Source: Yanghanlia caeni | GTDB taxonomy: Bacteria > Pseudomonadota > Gammaproteobacteria > Burkholderiales > Burkholderiaceae_B | Direction of reading: 5' to 3' | Assembly (NCBI GenBank): GCA_030733815.1 | Contig: JAUZQE010000004.1 | Span: 62,001 to 126,000, forward strand | DNA length: 64,000 nucleotides | Part shown: positions 30,195 through 38,128 of the stretch, one piece after another | Numbering within the stretch: the stretch's first letter is position 1 | How the letters are laid out: each line of letters begins with the position of its first letter | Notes under the pieces: model-generated | The model's input: only the letters and a program-made list of their open reading frames with translations | What the model was told of the DNA's origin: nothing | Database searches by the model: none | Translations under genes and position numbers: made by a program

Positions 30195-31187
30195 ATGCAT
30201 GCCACACGAGTTTCACTGCTGCTGACCGTACTCCTTGCCGGGTGCTCCGGGCCACAAGGGCCGTGGCCCGCTCAAGGCTGGCCATGGCCCGCCTTGAGCC
30301 ATGCCGGGTATATGCCGGGCACCGGGAAGCGTGCCCCGGCGGCCGAAGGCGCTTACTCGGACTTCAGCTTCAACTGGCAGCTCACGGGCGATCCGCGCAT
30401 CATGCCCGTGCAGGTTTTCGACGACGGAACGCGAATGTGGCTGCAGTTCCAGCCGGGCAGCGCCTGGCCTGCAGTATTCGAAGCCGTTTCCGGGGGGTGG
30501 CGCCCGCTTGCGTACGAACGCGATGGTCCCTATATGGTGCTGCAGGGCGTATACCCGAATCTTGCGCTGCGCGGTGGCCACTTGCACGGCGAGATTCGCA
30601 GGGTCGAGGAGCCGAACGCTCTTGCGCGGGGCGGGGTGTCGCCCACGGCGCCGGTTGCCGCTCCCGCTGCGGCGGCTGCATCCGACGCGCGCGCAGCTCA
30701 TCCTTCTGTGGCAGACGCCAAGCCTGTGCCGGCACCGGGCACGCAGGTTGTGCCACAGGGGTACGCGCCCCCACTCGGGCAGCAGCGCCAGAAAACGGCA
30801 TCTATCGAATCGCAGCCCGTCGATTCCATACCGGTCAAATCGATTGCTCCCGATGCGGCATTGCCCAAACCGGTGACGATTGATCGGGTGCCAACTGCTT
30901 ATGCCGTCAGCCCGGCCGACCACACGATTCGCCAGGCGCTCGGGCGTTGGGCCGCACGGGCGGGCTGGACATTCTCGGCTGAACACTGGGCAGTAGACGT
31001 CGATATTCCGCTGGTGGGTTCGGCACGGTTCGATTCCGACTTCAAGGCGGCCGTGCGCGAGCTGCTGGCGGCCACCGAAATGGGCGAGCGCCCGGTGCAA
31101 CCCTGCTTCTATTCGAATCAAGTGCTGCGCGTGGTTCCTTACGCGCAGCCATGCGATCGGCGCAAGGGCATGGGGGCGGCGTCATGA
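30195..31187 (+). CDS. pilL: PilL-like lipoprotein with TcpQ domain
   Basis: A 330-residue lipoprotein (start ATG 30195; lipobox VLLAGC, Cys17). Residues about 55-137 contain PVQVFDDGTRMWLQFQPG and a following YMVLQGVYPNLALRGG segment that resemble the C-terminal domain of VirB9/TrbG/CagX conjugation proteins. A Pro/Ala-rich linker follows, and the C-terminal 95 residues (TIRQALGRWAARAGWTFSAE...VVPYAQPC) match the TcpQ domain of type IVb pilus proteins. It would act at the outer membrane, helping the secretin. It is first in the cluster, overlapping pilN by 4 bp. Domain calls are from motif reading, the first one less certain. Confidence 0.75.
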   Translation: MHATRVSLLLTVLLAGCSGPQGPWPAQGWPWPALSHAGYMPGTGKRAPAAEGAYSDFSFNWQLTGDPRIMPVQVFDDGTRMWLQFQPGSAWPAVFEAVSGGWRPLAYERDGPYMVLQGVYPNLALRGGHLHGEIRRVEEPNALARGGVSPTAPVAAPAAAAASDARAAHPSVADAKPVPAPGTQVVPQGYAPPLGQQRQKTASIESQPVDSIPVKSIAPDAALPKPVTIDRVPTAYAVSPADHTIRQALGRWAARAGWTFSAEHWAVDVDIPLVGSARFDSDFKAAVRELLAATEMGERPVQPCFYSNQVLRVVPYAQPCDRRKGMGAAS

Positions 31188-32785
31188 TTCGCGCGCCATC
31201 CAAAGCATGCTTGCGGTGTGGCGCGCCTGTTGCTGCGGCGGTTTTGCTGACGGGCTGTGCGCTGGGCGAGCACATGCAGCAGATCGCACAGGCCGTGCAT
31301 ACTGCGAAAGATCGTATCGAGGCCGCACACAAGGGTTTCAGTGCCGAAGCCGAGGCCCAGCGGCGCATCCAGGCACAGGAAGTCGCCCGCCCGTGGCTCG
31401 CGGGCAAGGTGCAGCCGCTGGCGCGTGAGATAACGTTGCCCGAGGCGCTGCGGGCGCGCGTCAACACCACGCTGCTGTTCACGGGCGGGCCAGTTGCGCT
31501 GCCGGTGCTGGCGCAACGTATCACCCGTGCCACCGGTATAGCCGTGCATGTGCGGCCCGAGGCGCTGTTGCCTGCCGAGGCTTTTGTGTCACGGCTTCAA
31601 GTGTCGGGCGCCGCGCCGGCACATGCCGCAGCGAACACCGTGGCGCTCGATGGCGGCCCGGAGCCGCTTGCCCGCACGCTCGATCGTGTGGCGGCACGCT
31701 TGAGCGTAATGTGGCGCTATGCCGATGAACGCATCGAGTTCTATCGCACCGAAACGCGTGCATTCGACGTGCGCGCCCTGACCCTGCAGGCGGCTGCAGA
31801 GGCGTCTTTGGGCTTGAGCAGCACGGGGGCGCGTGAGGGCTTTTCCAGCACGTCCAGCACCGCGCTCACGCTTGCGCCGCACGACGCCCTTGCCACAGTG
31901 CGTGCACGGGTCGAACCATTTCTGTCGCGAGCGGGTGTTGTGGTGGCCGAACCCGGGGCCGGCGCCACGCTGGTGGTCACCGATACCCCTGATGCCCTGC
32001 GGCGTGTCGCTGCGTTCATCGAACGCGAGAATCGAGCCATGACGCGGCGGGTGCGAGTGCTGTTCGAGGAACTGACTGTCGCCGTGGAGGAGGGTGCGGA
32101 AGCCGGCATCGACTGGAGCGTGGTATTCGCCGGCGCGCGCTTGGCAGCCGCGGCAGGCATGGCCGGCGCGTCATCGGTCGATGCCGGGTTTCTGGGCATG
32201 GAAAGCGTAGACGGGCGTTTCACGGGTAGCGAGGTGGTGATCAAGGCGCTCGGCAGCGTGGGCCGCGTCGTGCGGCGCAACAGTCTTCCGATGCTCACGT
32301 TGAACCGGCGCCCGGTGACGCATGCCGTACGCACCACGTTCTCGTACATCGACAAGGTCGAAACCACCTCTCAGCGCAGCAATTACGACGCGACGCTGCC
32401 CACCGTGTCAGTGACGCAGCGTGAGGAGACCGTGGGCTCACTGATCACCGTGGTGCCCGACGCTCAGGAAGACGGCCAGATTCTTCTTTCTGTGGCGTAT
32501 GACAACTCCGTGGCCCAGCCGCTCCGGTCCGTGACGTTCGGCGACAGCAGCAATCCTTTGCAGTTGCAGCAGATCACCATCGATGGCAATGGCACGGTGC
32601 AACAGGTTGCGCTGATGCCGGGGCAGCCGCTTGTGATTTCCGGATTCGATCGTAGCCGGCAGGAAAGTTCGAGTCGCAGGCTGAATCCAGGGCTGCCGCT
32701 CGCACTGGGCGGCAGTGATTCCGCAGGCACACAGCGCCTGACCACGGTGATGGTCGTTACCGCCTATTTGGAAGAGGGGTTCTGA
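31184..32785 (+). CDS. pilN: PilN-type type IVb pilus secretin (outer-membrane lipoprotein)
   Basis: A 533-residue secretin, the outer-membrane ring through which the pilus passes. The start at 31184 overlaps the preceding stop (ATGA) and gives a lipobox VLLTGC (Cys25), as in R64 PilN. The N-terminal half carries N-type domains (LTLAPHDALATVRARVEPFL, VVTDTPDALRRVAAFI), and the C-terminal secretin domain shows RRVRVLFEELTVAVEEGAEAG, a glycine/alanine-rich stretch, and QPLVISGFDRSRQESSSRRL. Do not confuse it with the unrelated PilN of type IVa pili. Confidence 0.88.
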   Translation: MIRAPSKACLRCGAPVAAAVLLTGCALGEHMQQIAQAVHTAKDRIEAAHKGFSAEAEAQRRIQAQEVARPWLAGKVQPLAREITLPEALRARVNTTLLFTGGPVALPVLAQRITRATGIAVHVRPEALLPAEAFVSRLQVSGAAPAHAAANTVALDGGPEPLARTLDRVAARLSVMWRYADERIEFYRTETRAFDVRALTLQAAAEASLGLSSTGAREGFSSTSSTALTLAPHDALATVRARVEPFLSRAGVVVAEPGAGATLVVTDTPDALRRVAAFIERENRAMTRRVRVLFEELTVAVEEGAEAGIDWSVVFAGARLAAAAGMAGASSVDAGFLGMESVDGRFTGSEVVIKALGSVGRVVRRNSLPMLTLNRRPVTHAVRTTFSYIDKVETTSQRSNYDATLPTVSVTQREETVGSLITVVPDAQEDGQILLSVAYDNSVAQPLRSVTFGDSSNPLQLQQITIDGNGTVQQVALMPGQPLVISGFDRSRQESSSRRLNPGLPLALGGSDSAGTQRLTTVMVVTAYLEEGF

Positions 32786-32789
32786 GATC

Positions 32790-34130
32790 GTGGCCCGGTT
32801 CAGTACTGCCCAATGCCTGCGTCGTGGCGACATCACCCTGGTCTTTGGCTTGGAGTGGTTTCCGCTGCTGGGCGAGCAACCCGAAGCGCAGGCCCGCCGC
32901 CTGGCCCGTCAGCGTCGCGCGGCTCACTTCGTGGTGGCTGAGGGCACGGTGGCCGCCGCGGGATTGTTGCGCGAGCGCATGCGTCGCGAGCGCGGCACCC
33001 ATCATCACAGTGCGGCGGCACTGTTTGCCGTGGTGCATCCAACCGGGGCTGTGGCGGCCGTTCTGCCATGTGGCGGGCAGCGCTACTGGCTGGTTGCGGT
33101 GCACGAAGGCGCCGTGATGACCCGCACCGATCAGTTCCATACCGATGCGGCAGAACTCGACGCTGCGCTTGCGATGCTGCGTGAGGCCCATCCCGCCCTG
33201 ATGCTGCATCACTACGGCGACGACGCGGACGGCCTGCTCGATGCGCTTTTCAACGCGGCGCGCGAGCACGGTGCCGGGCTCGTTTCGGTACGGGCGCTGA
33301 ACGCAGGGCGGCCGAAGCTTGCTGTGGCTGCAGCGTGTGTGCTCGGGGCTGCGGTATGGGCGGGTGATGCCTATCGGTCTGCCGCGAGGAGGCAGGCGCA
33401 AGCCGCCGTGCCCGATGCCGTGGCGGCGTGGCGTGCGGCAGTCACCGAATCCGCGCGGCCGCATCGGGTGCATGGTGTAGCCGGCCTTGAACGGCTGCTC
33501 GACGCCCTGTACGAGGCGCCCGCTACAGTGGGTGGCTGGGCGCTCACTCAGATTGATTGCAGGCCGGCGGGGCTGCACTGGTCGTGTTACGGACGGTATC
33601 GGCGTGATCACGGCAGCGACAACCTCGATTTCCTTGCCGAAGCGCACTCCGACTGGCAAGTCAGTTTCGAACCCATGCAGCAAGCCGTTGCCTCGTGGCG
33701 CGTCGCCGTGCCCTTCCTGCCGCTTGAGTCGGTAGCACTGCGCCGCCCGCAACAGAACGAAGCGTGGTTCGTCAGTGCGTTGCAGGCCATGCTGCCCGCT
33801 TTCAATGAATTGCGGCTGGAAACGCCACAGGCGTTGCCGCTGCGGGTGCCGCTCGATGCTGCACAGCGACCGCTGGAGCGGCCTGCGAATCTGGCTCAGT
33901 ACCGCCGCAGGCTGCTGCGCGTGCAGGCGCCGTTGCGGTCATTGAGCCTGTTGTTGCCCGAAGCGGCCCATTTGAGCTGGGAACGTGTGGAGTTGCACGT
34001 CGTGCCTGTCGACACACCGACGGTGCTCAACAGCAGTCTGCGTGTGTCCTTAACGGGGGTGCTTTATGAGATTGATCGTCCTGATGCTCATTCCGCTGCT
34101 CATGCTGGTGCCGACGCCCGTGCTGGCTGA
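32790..34130 (+). CDS. pilO: PilO-like type IVb pilus assembly protein
   Basis: A 446-residue protein beginning with GTG at 32790, 4 bp after the secretin gene. An N-terminal cytoplasmic domain of about 170 residues (DITLVFGLEWFPLLGEQ; YWLVAVHEGAVMTRTDQFH) precedes one transmembrane helix (LAVAAACVLGAAVWAGDAY, roughly 177-195) and a periplasmic region, the layout of R64 PilO (PilO2 family). Its probable job is to link the platform to the outer-membrane ring. The 3' end overlaps pilP by 65 bp in another frame, unusually long for this cluster. Confidence 0.72.
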   Translation: MARFSTAQCLRRGDITLVFGLEWFPLLGEQPEAQARRLARQRRAAHFVVAEGTVAAAGLLRERMRRERGTHHHSAAALFAVVHPTGAVAAVLPCGGQRYWLVAVHEGAVMTRTDQFHTDAAELDAALAMLREAHPALMLHHYGDDADGLLDALFNAAREHGAGLVSVRALNAGRPKLAVAAACVLGAAVWAGDAYRSAARRQAQAAVPDAVAAWRAAVTESARPHRVHGVAGLERLLDALYEAPATVGGWALTQIDCRPAGLHWSCYGRYRRDHGSDNLDFLAEAHSDWQVSFEPMQQAVASWRVAVPFLPLESVALRRPQQNEAWFVSALQAMLPAFNELRLETPQALPLRVPLDAAQRPLERPANLAQYRRRLLRVQAPLRSLSLLLPEAAHLSWERVELHVVPVDTPTVLNSSLRVSLTGVLYEIDRPDAHSAAHAGADARAG

Positions 34131-34527
34131 TGCAGCTCACGCAGACGCGCTCGCAGGGCGCCAGGTCACGGTGCGCGAGCTGATGCGGCTCGACACCGAG
34201 CTGGCGCTCGAGGCCGCGCGCCGCCGTCTCGGGCGTAACGAGCGCGCTGCCTCTGAACCCGCGGCACGCCTGCCTCACACACTGGCTGATGCCCACGAGC
34301 TCGAGGCGCCGCGCCTGGTGGGCATCTACGGGGTTGGCCAACGGCTTTTCGCCGAGGTCCACGTGGGTGGGCAGCGCCTGCTCTACGTGAAGGGGCACCC
34401 GCTGCCGATCGGCTACGAGGCCGCCACCGATGCATATCGTCTCAGGTCGTTGGCGGGGCACTGTGTGCTGCTCGAGCGGGGTGACGACGAAACCCGATTG
34501 TGCCTTTCCCGGGCAAAGGAGGAATGA
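34066..34527 (+). CDS. pilP: PilP-like type IVb pilus biogenesis protein
   Basis: A 153-residue exported protein with a clear signal peptide (MRLIVLMLIPLLMLVPTPVLADA). The mature part has a helical stretch (VTVRELMRLDTELALEAARRRLG) and a C-terminal beta domain (PRLVGIYGVGQRLFAEVHVGG), which is the arrangement of the PilP family encoded between pilO and pilQ in R64-type operons. Its first 65 bp lie inside the 3' end of pilO. A GGGGG run upstream of the ATG could serve as the ribosome binding site. Confidence 0.72.
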   Translation: MRLIVLMLIPLLMLVPTPVLADAAHADALAGRQVTVRELMRLDTELALEAARRRLGRNERAASEPAARLPHTLADAHELEAPRLVGIYGVGQRLFAEVHVGGQRLLYVKGHPLPIGYEAATDAYRLRSLAGHCVLLERGDDETRLCLSRAKEE

Positions 34528-36254
34528 TGCTCGCACGTCTTGCAACGCGCCGCACGTTCGCGGTGGCCGAGGCTGCCGACTTTACGCTGCATGCAGCGCG
34601 TTATGCGGCGGGCAGTGCCGGGGTGCTGCACGACACCGAGGCGCTGCTGGCTCTCAAGCCGGCGCTGCGACGCTCGCTCAGCGCCCAGTTTGGGGTCGAG
34701 GCACTGGCAGCCCGTATTTGCCCTGTCGAGCTCGAAGACGGCTCCGCAGCCATCTTCGCGCTGGCGGAACACGTGGGCAGCGACCAGGCCGATGAACTCG
34801 CCCGGCGCCTCGAGTGCGCGGGGTATGCGCCGGCGACGCCGTCGCGCTATGTTCTGAATGCCAGCCTGCTGCTGGCCGTGGCACGCGATGCCTTCAATCC
34901 CGCAGGGTGGGCCGCACGGTCTGCGCCGGGCCGTGGCGCGCTCGAGGAAGGATTTCACGGTCTGGTGGAGTGGGGCGTGCGCCATGGCGCCAGCGACGTG
35001 CACCTGAACGTGTATCTGAACGAGCCGGAATCGGAAGTGAAATACACGATATGCGGCCGCTACGTGGCACCGGAATGTTTTCGTCGCATGCCCACCCGCA
35101 CGCTTCTGGAAATGCTTTCGGTTGCATGGATGGACATTTCCGGCGGTAACGGGGCGGTGTTCGACCCGAGCGCCGAACAGCAGGGCAGCTTGTCGCGCAA
35201 CTATGCGGGGCGCGAAGTGATGCTGCGCTGGGCGTCGATGGCAAGCGAGCGCGGGCCCAGTGTGTGCTTGCGGCTGCTCGAGAAGAATCATGCGGCGAGC
35301 ATTCCTTCGCTGGAAACGCTGGGTTATCCGCCCGCACAGATCGCCATGCTGGAGCGGGCGCTGTTTTCGGGCGGTGGAGCGGTGGTGTTTGCGGGCACCG
35401 TGGGTTCCGGCAAGTCCACCACGCTGGCGTCCCTGATCTCGCGCCTGCCTGCCGATCGCAAGGTGATCACCATCGAGGATCCGGTGGAATACACCATTCC
35501 CGGCGCCATACAAAATTCCATTGCGCGCCGCCTCGACGCCGAAGCGCACGATGCGTTTGCCACCAAGCTGCGGGCGTTGAAGCGCTCGGCCATGACCGAT
35601 GTCCTGCTGGGCGAGGTGCGCGACAGGGAAACAGGCCTTGCGTTCATGGATCTTACGGGTTCAGGCGTGAACGTCTATACCACCGTGCACGCTCCTTCGG
35701 CGGCATTGATTCCGTTAAGGCTCGCTTCCGAGTTCATTGCCGTGTCGCGCGATTTTCTCGCCATGCCCGGCACGCTCAAGCTGTTGGTTTGGCAGGCACT
35801 GCTGCCGCGCCTGTGCCAGTGTGCTCTACCCATCGCCGGTGGGGTCTCTCCGGAATCCAACCGGTGGCTGGATCAGGCGACGGCAATCTTTCCCGGGCCG
35901 GTTGCAGCATTGCGGCAACGCAATCCAAAGGGTTGCGCGCACTGTCGCAAGCAGGGCATTGCGCAGCTCTTCGGTTACGACGGCCGTTCGGTTGCCGCAG
36001 AAATGTTCGAGCCACGCGTGCATCCGCAATGGTTCGAATGGGTGCGTACGGGCGGGGCGGGGCCGTTTCCGGTGCCGATGCGCTCGGCCATGGCCAATGC
36101 CATGTCGGCGGCTTACAGAGGTGTGTTTGATCCGGCAGACATCGAGCGGCAATTTCATTCGTTTGCGACCGAGGCGCGGCTGCGGGTTCTGCAGGAAACG
36201 CATGTACCAGCCTTGCCCGGGCAAGGGAGCAAGAGCCCGGTGGAGGTGCAATGA
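34527..36254 (+). CDS. pilQ: PilQ-like pilus assembly ATPase (GspE/VirB11 superfamily)
   Basis: A 575-residue secretion ATPase that powers pilus extension. It shows Walker A FAGTVGSGKSTTLASL (roughly residues 288-303), the Asp box VITIEDPVEYTIPG, Walker B-like TDVLLGEVRDRET and the His box VYTTVHAPSA. A C-terminal cysteine group (LCQCALP ... GCAHCRKQG) resembles the zinc knuckle of GspE proteins. AGGAGG at 34517-34522 serves this start; of two adjacent ATGs, 34527 has the better spacing (34524 is possible). Named after R64 PilQ, not the type IVa secretin. Confidence 0.88.
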   Translation: MLARLATRRTFAVAEAADFTLHAARYAAGSAGVLHDTEALLALKPALRRSLSAQFGVEALAARICPVELEDGSAAIFALAEHVGSDQADELARRLECAGYAPATPSRYVLNASLLLAVARDAFNPAGWAARSAPGRGALEEGFHGLVEWGVRHGASDVHLNVYLNEPESEVKYTICGRYVAPECFRRMPTRTLLEMLSVAWMDISGGNGAVFDPSAEQQGSLSRNYAGREVMLRWASMASERGPSVCLRLLEKNHAASIPSLETLGYPPAQIAMLERALFSGGGAVVFAGTVGSGKSTTLASLISRLPADRKVITIEDPVEYTIPGAIQNSIARRLDAEAHDAFATKLRALKRSAMTDVLLGEVRDRETGLAFMDLTGSGVNVYTTVHAPSAALIPLRLASEFIAVSRDFLAMPGTLKLLVWQALLPRLCQCALPIAGGVSPESNRWLDQATAIFPGPVAALRQRNPKGCAHCRKQGIAQLFGYDGRSVAAEMFEPRVHPQWFEWVRTGGAGPFPVPMRSAMANAMSAAYRGVFDPADIERQFHSFATEARLRVLQETHVPALPGQGSKSPVEVQ

Positions 36255-37411
36255 CCCGGACGTCTGCATTGCCACGCCGGCACCGGCCGGGTCAGCAGGC
36301 TGGCACGTATCGCACACGTGAGCGGCTGCTGAACTGGTTCGACACCTGGTCCTTCAATCGCGACAGGCGGCATTACTACGACTACCTGGCCGCGCTGCTG
36401 CAAGGAACTCGTGGAACCCGCACGATTGGACAAATCTTTGCGGCCGATGCGCAGCGTTACGGCACCCGCACCACACGCGGCCGTCTGTCGCGCCGGTGGG
36501 AGCTTCTTCTTCAGGCGGCCGGCGGTGACCTGTACGGCACGTGGGTGGGCGTTTTCCCGCCGGCAGAGCTCGCTGTGGTACGCAGCGCACAGCAGCGGGG
36601 CAACGACGCGCTGGTGGGCACATTTGCAGAAATGTCGCGGGTGCTGAGCGTATGGGAGGCGGCGCGGGCGATTCTCGTCAGCTCGCTTCTGGCCGCCGTG
36701 GTTGCGGTAGCGGTGTTGCTGGCGATGCTGGTCGTGATGCCGCTCTTTACCGTTCCCAGGTTGCGCGAAACGTTCGCGATGGTCCCCGCGCATTATCACG
36801 GCGCCACCGCTCGCGGGCTCTTCGAGTTTGCTGATGTGCTCGCAGTAGCGTGGCCGCTGGCGCTGGGCATTCTGAGCCTTCTTTCGGCCGCAGTGCTGCT
36901 TTCCTTCGGCCGGTATTCCGGCGGGGCGCGCCGCAGCCTCGACCGCGTCGGGCCGTGGCGCGTGTACCGGCAGGTGCAGGCACTGCGATTTCTTGCGTTG
37001 CTGGCGGTTGCGCTCGGGCGCGCCGAGCATGGCACCACGCGACTGCGTCAGGCCTTGCTGCTGCAGGTGGCTGGCGCCACGCCGTGGATGGCGCGGCACG
37101 TCGCTCTCATGATCGAACGCATCGATACTGGCTGCACCGGGGCCACGATCTTCGATACGGGCCTGCTCGATCCGCCGCAGTTGTGGTTTCTCGATGACAT
37201 GATCGCGGCGCGTGGCCTGATTGACGGGCTGCGTCAGTGCGCCGACCGCGTCGAACGCCACGTGCTGGGCAGCGTGGCCCGGCAGGCGCGCGTGATGCGC
37301 TGGCTGATGCTGCTGGGCGCGGTGGCGGGTGTGCTGGCCATTGCACTGTGGCATTACGCCGCCATCGACGATTTGCGCAGGGCGCTCGCGCTGTTTCATG
37401 CGAGTCAGTAG
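36251..37411 (+). CDS. pilR: PilR-like inner-membrane platform protein (GspF family)
   Basis: A 386-residue polytopic protein whose start overlaps the ATPase stop (ATGA). Two GspF-type cytoplasmic halves flank three membrane segments: AILVSSLLAAVVAVAVLLAMLV (about 137-160), LAVAWPLALGILSLLSAAVLL (about 197-218) and a C-terminal LMLLGAVAGVLAIALW. This is the platform that couples the ATPase to pilin assembly, equivalent to R64 PilR and BfpE/TcpE of other type IVb pili. Sequence conservation within this family is low, so the call relies on topology and position. Confidence 0.8.
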   Translation: MTRTSALPRRHRPGQQAGTYRTRERLLNWFDTWSFNRDRRHYYDYLAALLQGTRGTRTIGQIFAADAQRYGTRTTRGRLSRRWELLLQAAGGDLYGTWVGVFPPAELAVVRSAQQRGNDALVGTFAEMSRVLSVWEAARAILVSSLLAAVVAVAVLLAMLVVMPLFTVPRLRETFAMVPAHYHGATARGLFEFADVLAVAWPLALGILSLLSAAVLLSFGRYSGGARRSLDRVGPWRVYRQVQALRFLALLAVALGRAEHGTTRLRQALLLQVAGATPWMARHVALMIERIDTGCTGATIFDTGLLDPPQLWFLDDMIAARGLIDGLRQCADRVERHVLGSVARQARVMRWLMLLGAVAGVLAIALWHYAAIDDLRRALALFHASQ

Positions 37412-37452
37412 CACGGCATATCCACACAAACCTCTCCTTCAAGGACTCAGTC

Positions 37453-38124
37453 ATGTATATACATCATATAAATCACATGCCCCGCATCCCCGACAGCTGC
37501 GACCGTCCTCGCCAGCTCCAGCGCCGGCACCAGAGCCAGCACCAGAACCTGCACCAGAACCTGCACCAGAGCCAGCGCCGCCACCAGGCCGGCTTTTCAC
37601 TCGTCGAGGTCTCCATCGTCATGGCGATCGTGCTGTTGCTTGCGATCATTGCGATTCCTGCAATCAGCGCCTATGTCATCGAAAGCAAGGTACCCAAGGT
37701 CGGCGAAGAGCTCACCCGCTTCATTCTGCACGCCAAGGTGAATGCGGCCAACGGTCTGCCCACGCCGTACGACGGCATCGGCAATGCGAACCTCGCCAAC
37801 ATGGTGCGCGACACGGGGGTGTTCACGATCTCGGGCGCGGCGGACGCGCCCACGGTGCGTCACGGTCTGGGTTCCGCGGGTGAGGTCACCGTGGCGACGG
37901 TGGATTCCGGGGCTGCCTTCACCATTACGTTGTCCAAGGTGAATCACGCCGCATGTCCGTCCATTGCCTCGGTCATGCAGCGGGTTTCTGATTCGATCAC
38001 CGTAGCCGGCAATGGCGGAGCGGCGTCCGTAATCAAGGATGCCGCCACCCGCTATAGTGCGCTTGCCACCGAATCGCAGTGCAGCGAGGGCGATGAAAAC
38101 ACCTTTGTGTTCAAGGTGCTTTGA
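37453..38124 (+). CDS. pilS: PilS-like type IVb major prepilin with a repeat-containing leader
   Basis: A 223-residue prepilin. AAGGA at 37441-37445 lies 7 nt before the ATG at 37453; no GTG or TTG start lies nearer the cleavage site, and the only other ATG is at 37477. The leader is 47 residues, long even for type IVb, and includes four units of the type HQSQ/HQNL. Cleavage is expected at Gly47/Phe48, leaving FSLVEVSIVMAIVLLLAI with the conserved Glu at mature position 5. The C-terminal part has Cys pairs (HAACPS, ESQCSE) likely forming a disulfide. Forms the pilus shaft if processed; no prepilin peptidase is encoded nearby. Confidence 0.85.
   Translation: MYIHHINHMPRIPDSCDRPRQLQRRHQSQHQNLHQNLHQSQRRHQAGFSLVEVSIVMAIVLLLAIIAIPAISAYVIESKVPKVGEELTRFILHAKVNAANGLPTPYDGIGNANLANMVRDTGVFTISGAADAPTVRHGLGSAGEVTVATVDSGAAFTITLSKVNHAACPSIASVMQRVSDSITVAGNGGAASVIKDAATRYSALATESQCSEGDENTFVFKVL
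37527..37574 (+). repeat. 12-bp in-frame tandem repeat in the pilS leader
   Basis: Four consecutive 12-bp units: GCACCAGAGCCA (37527-37538), GCACCAGAACCT twice (37539-37562), and GCACCAGAGCCA (37563-37574), with degenerate copies on both sides. Being a multiple of three, changes in copy number would lengthen or shorten the leader peptide without a frameshift. In another frame the same DNA would read as Pro-Ala-Pro-Glu repeats. Confidence 0.9.
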
Positions 38125-38128
38125 GGCC

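Noticed and set aside
37329-37883. Alternative frame through the start of pilS with EPAP repeats
   Set aside because: The pilin hydrophobic core with Glu5 and the Cys residues lie in the other frame, which also has a good ribosome binding site; kept only as an evolutionary remark.
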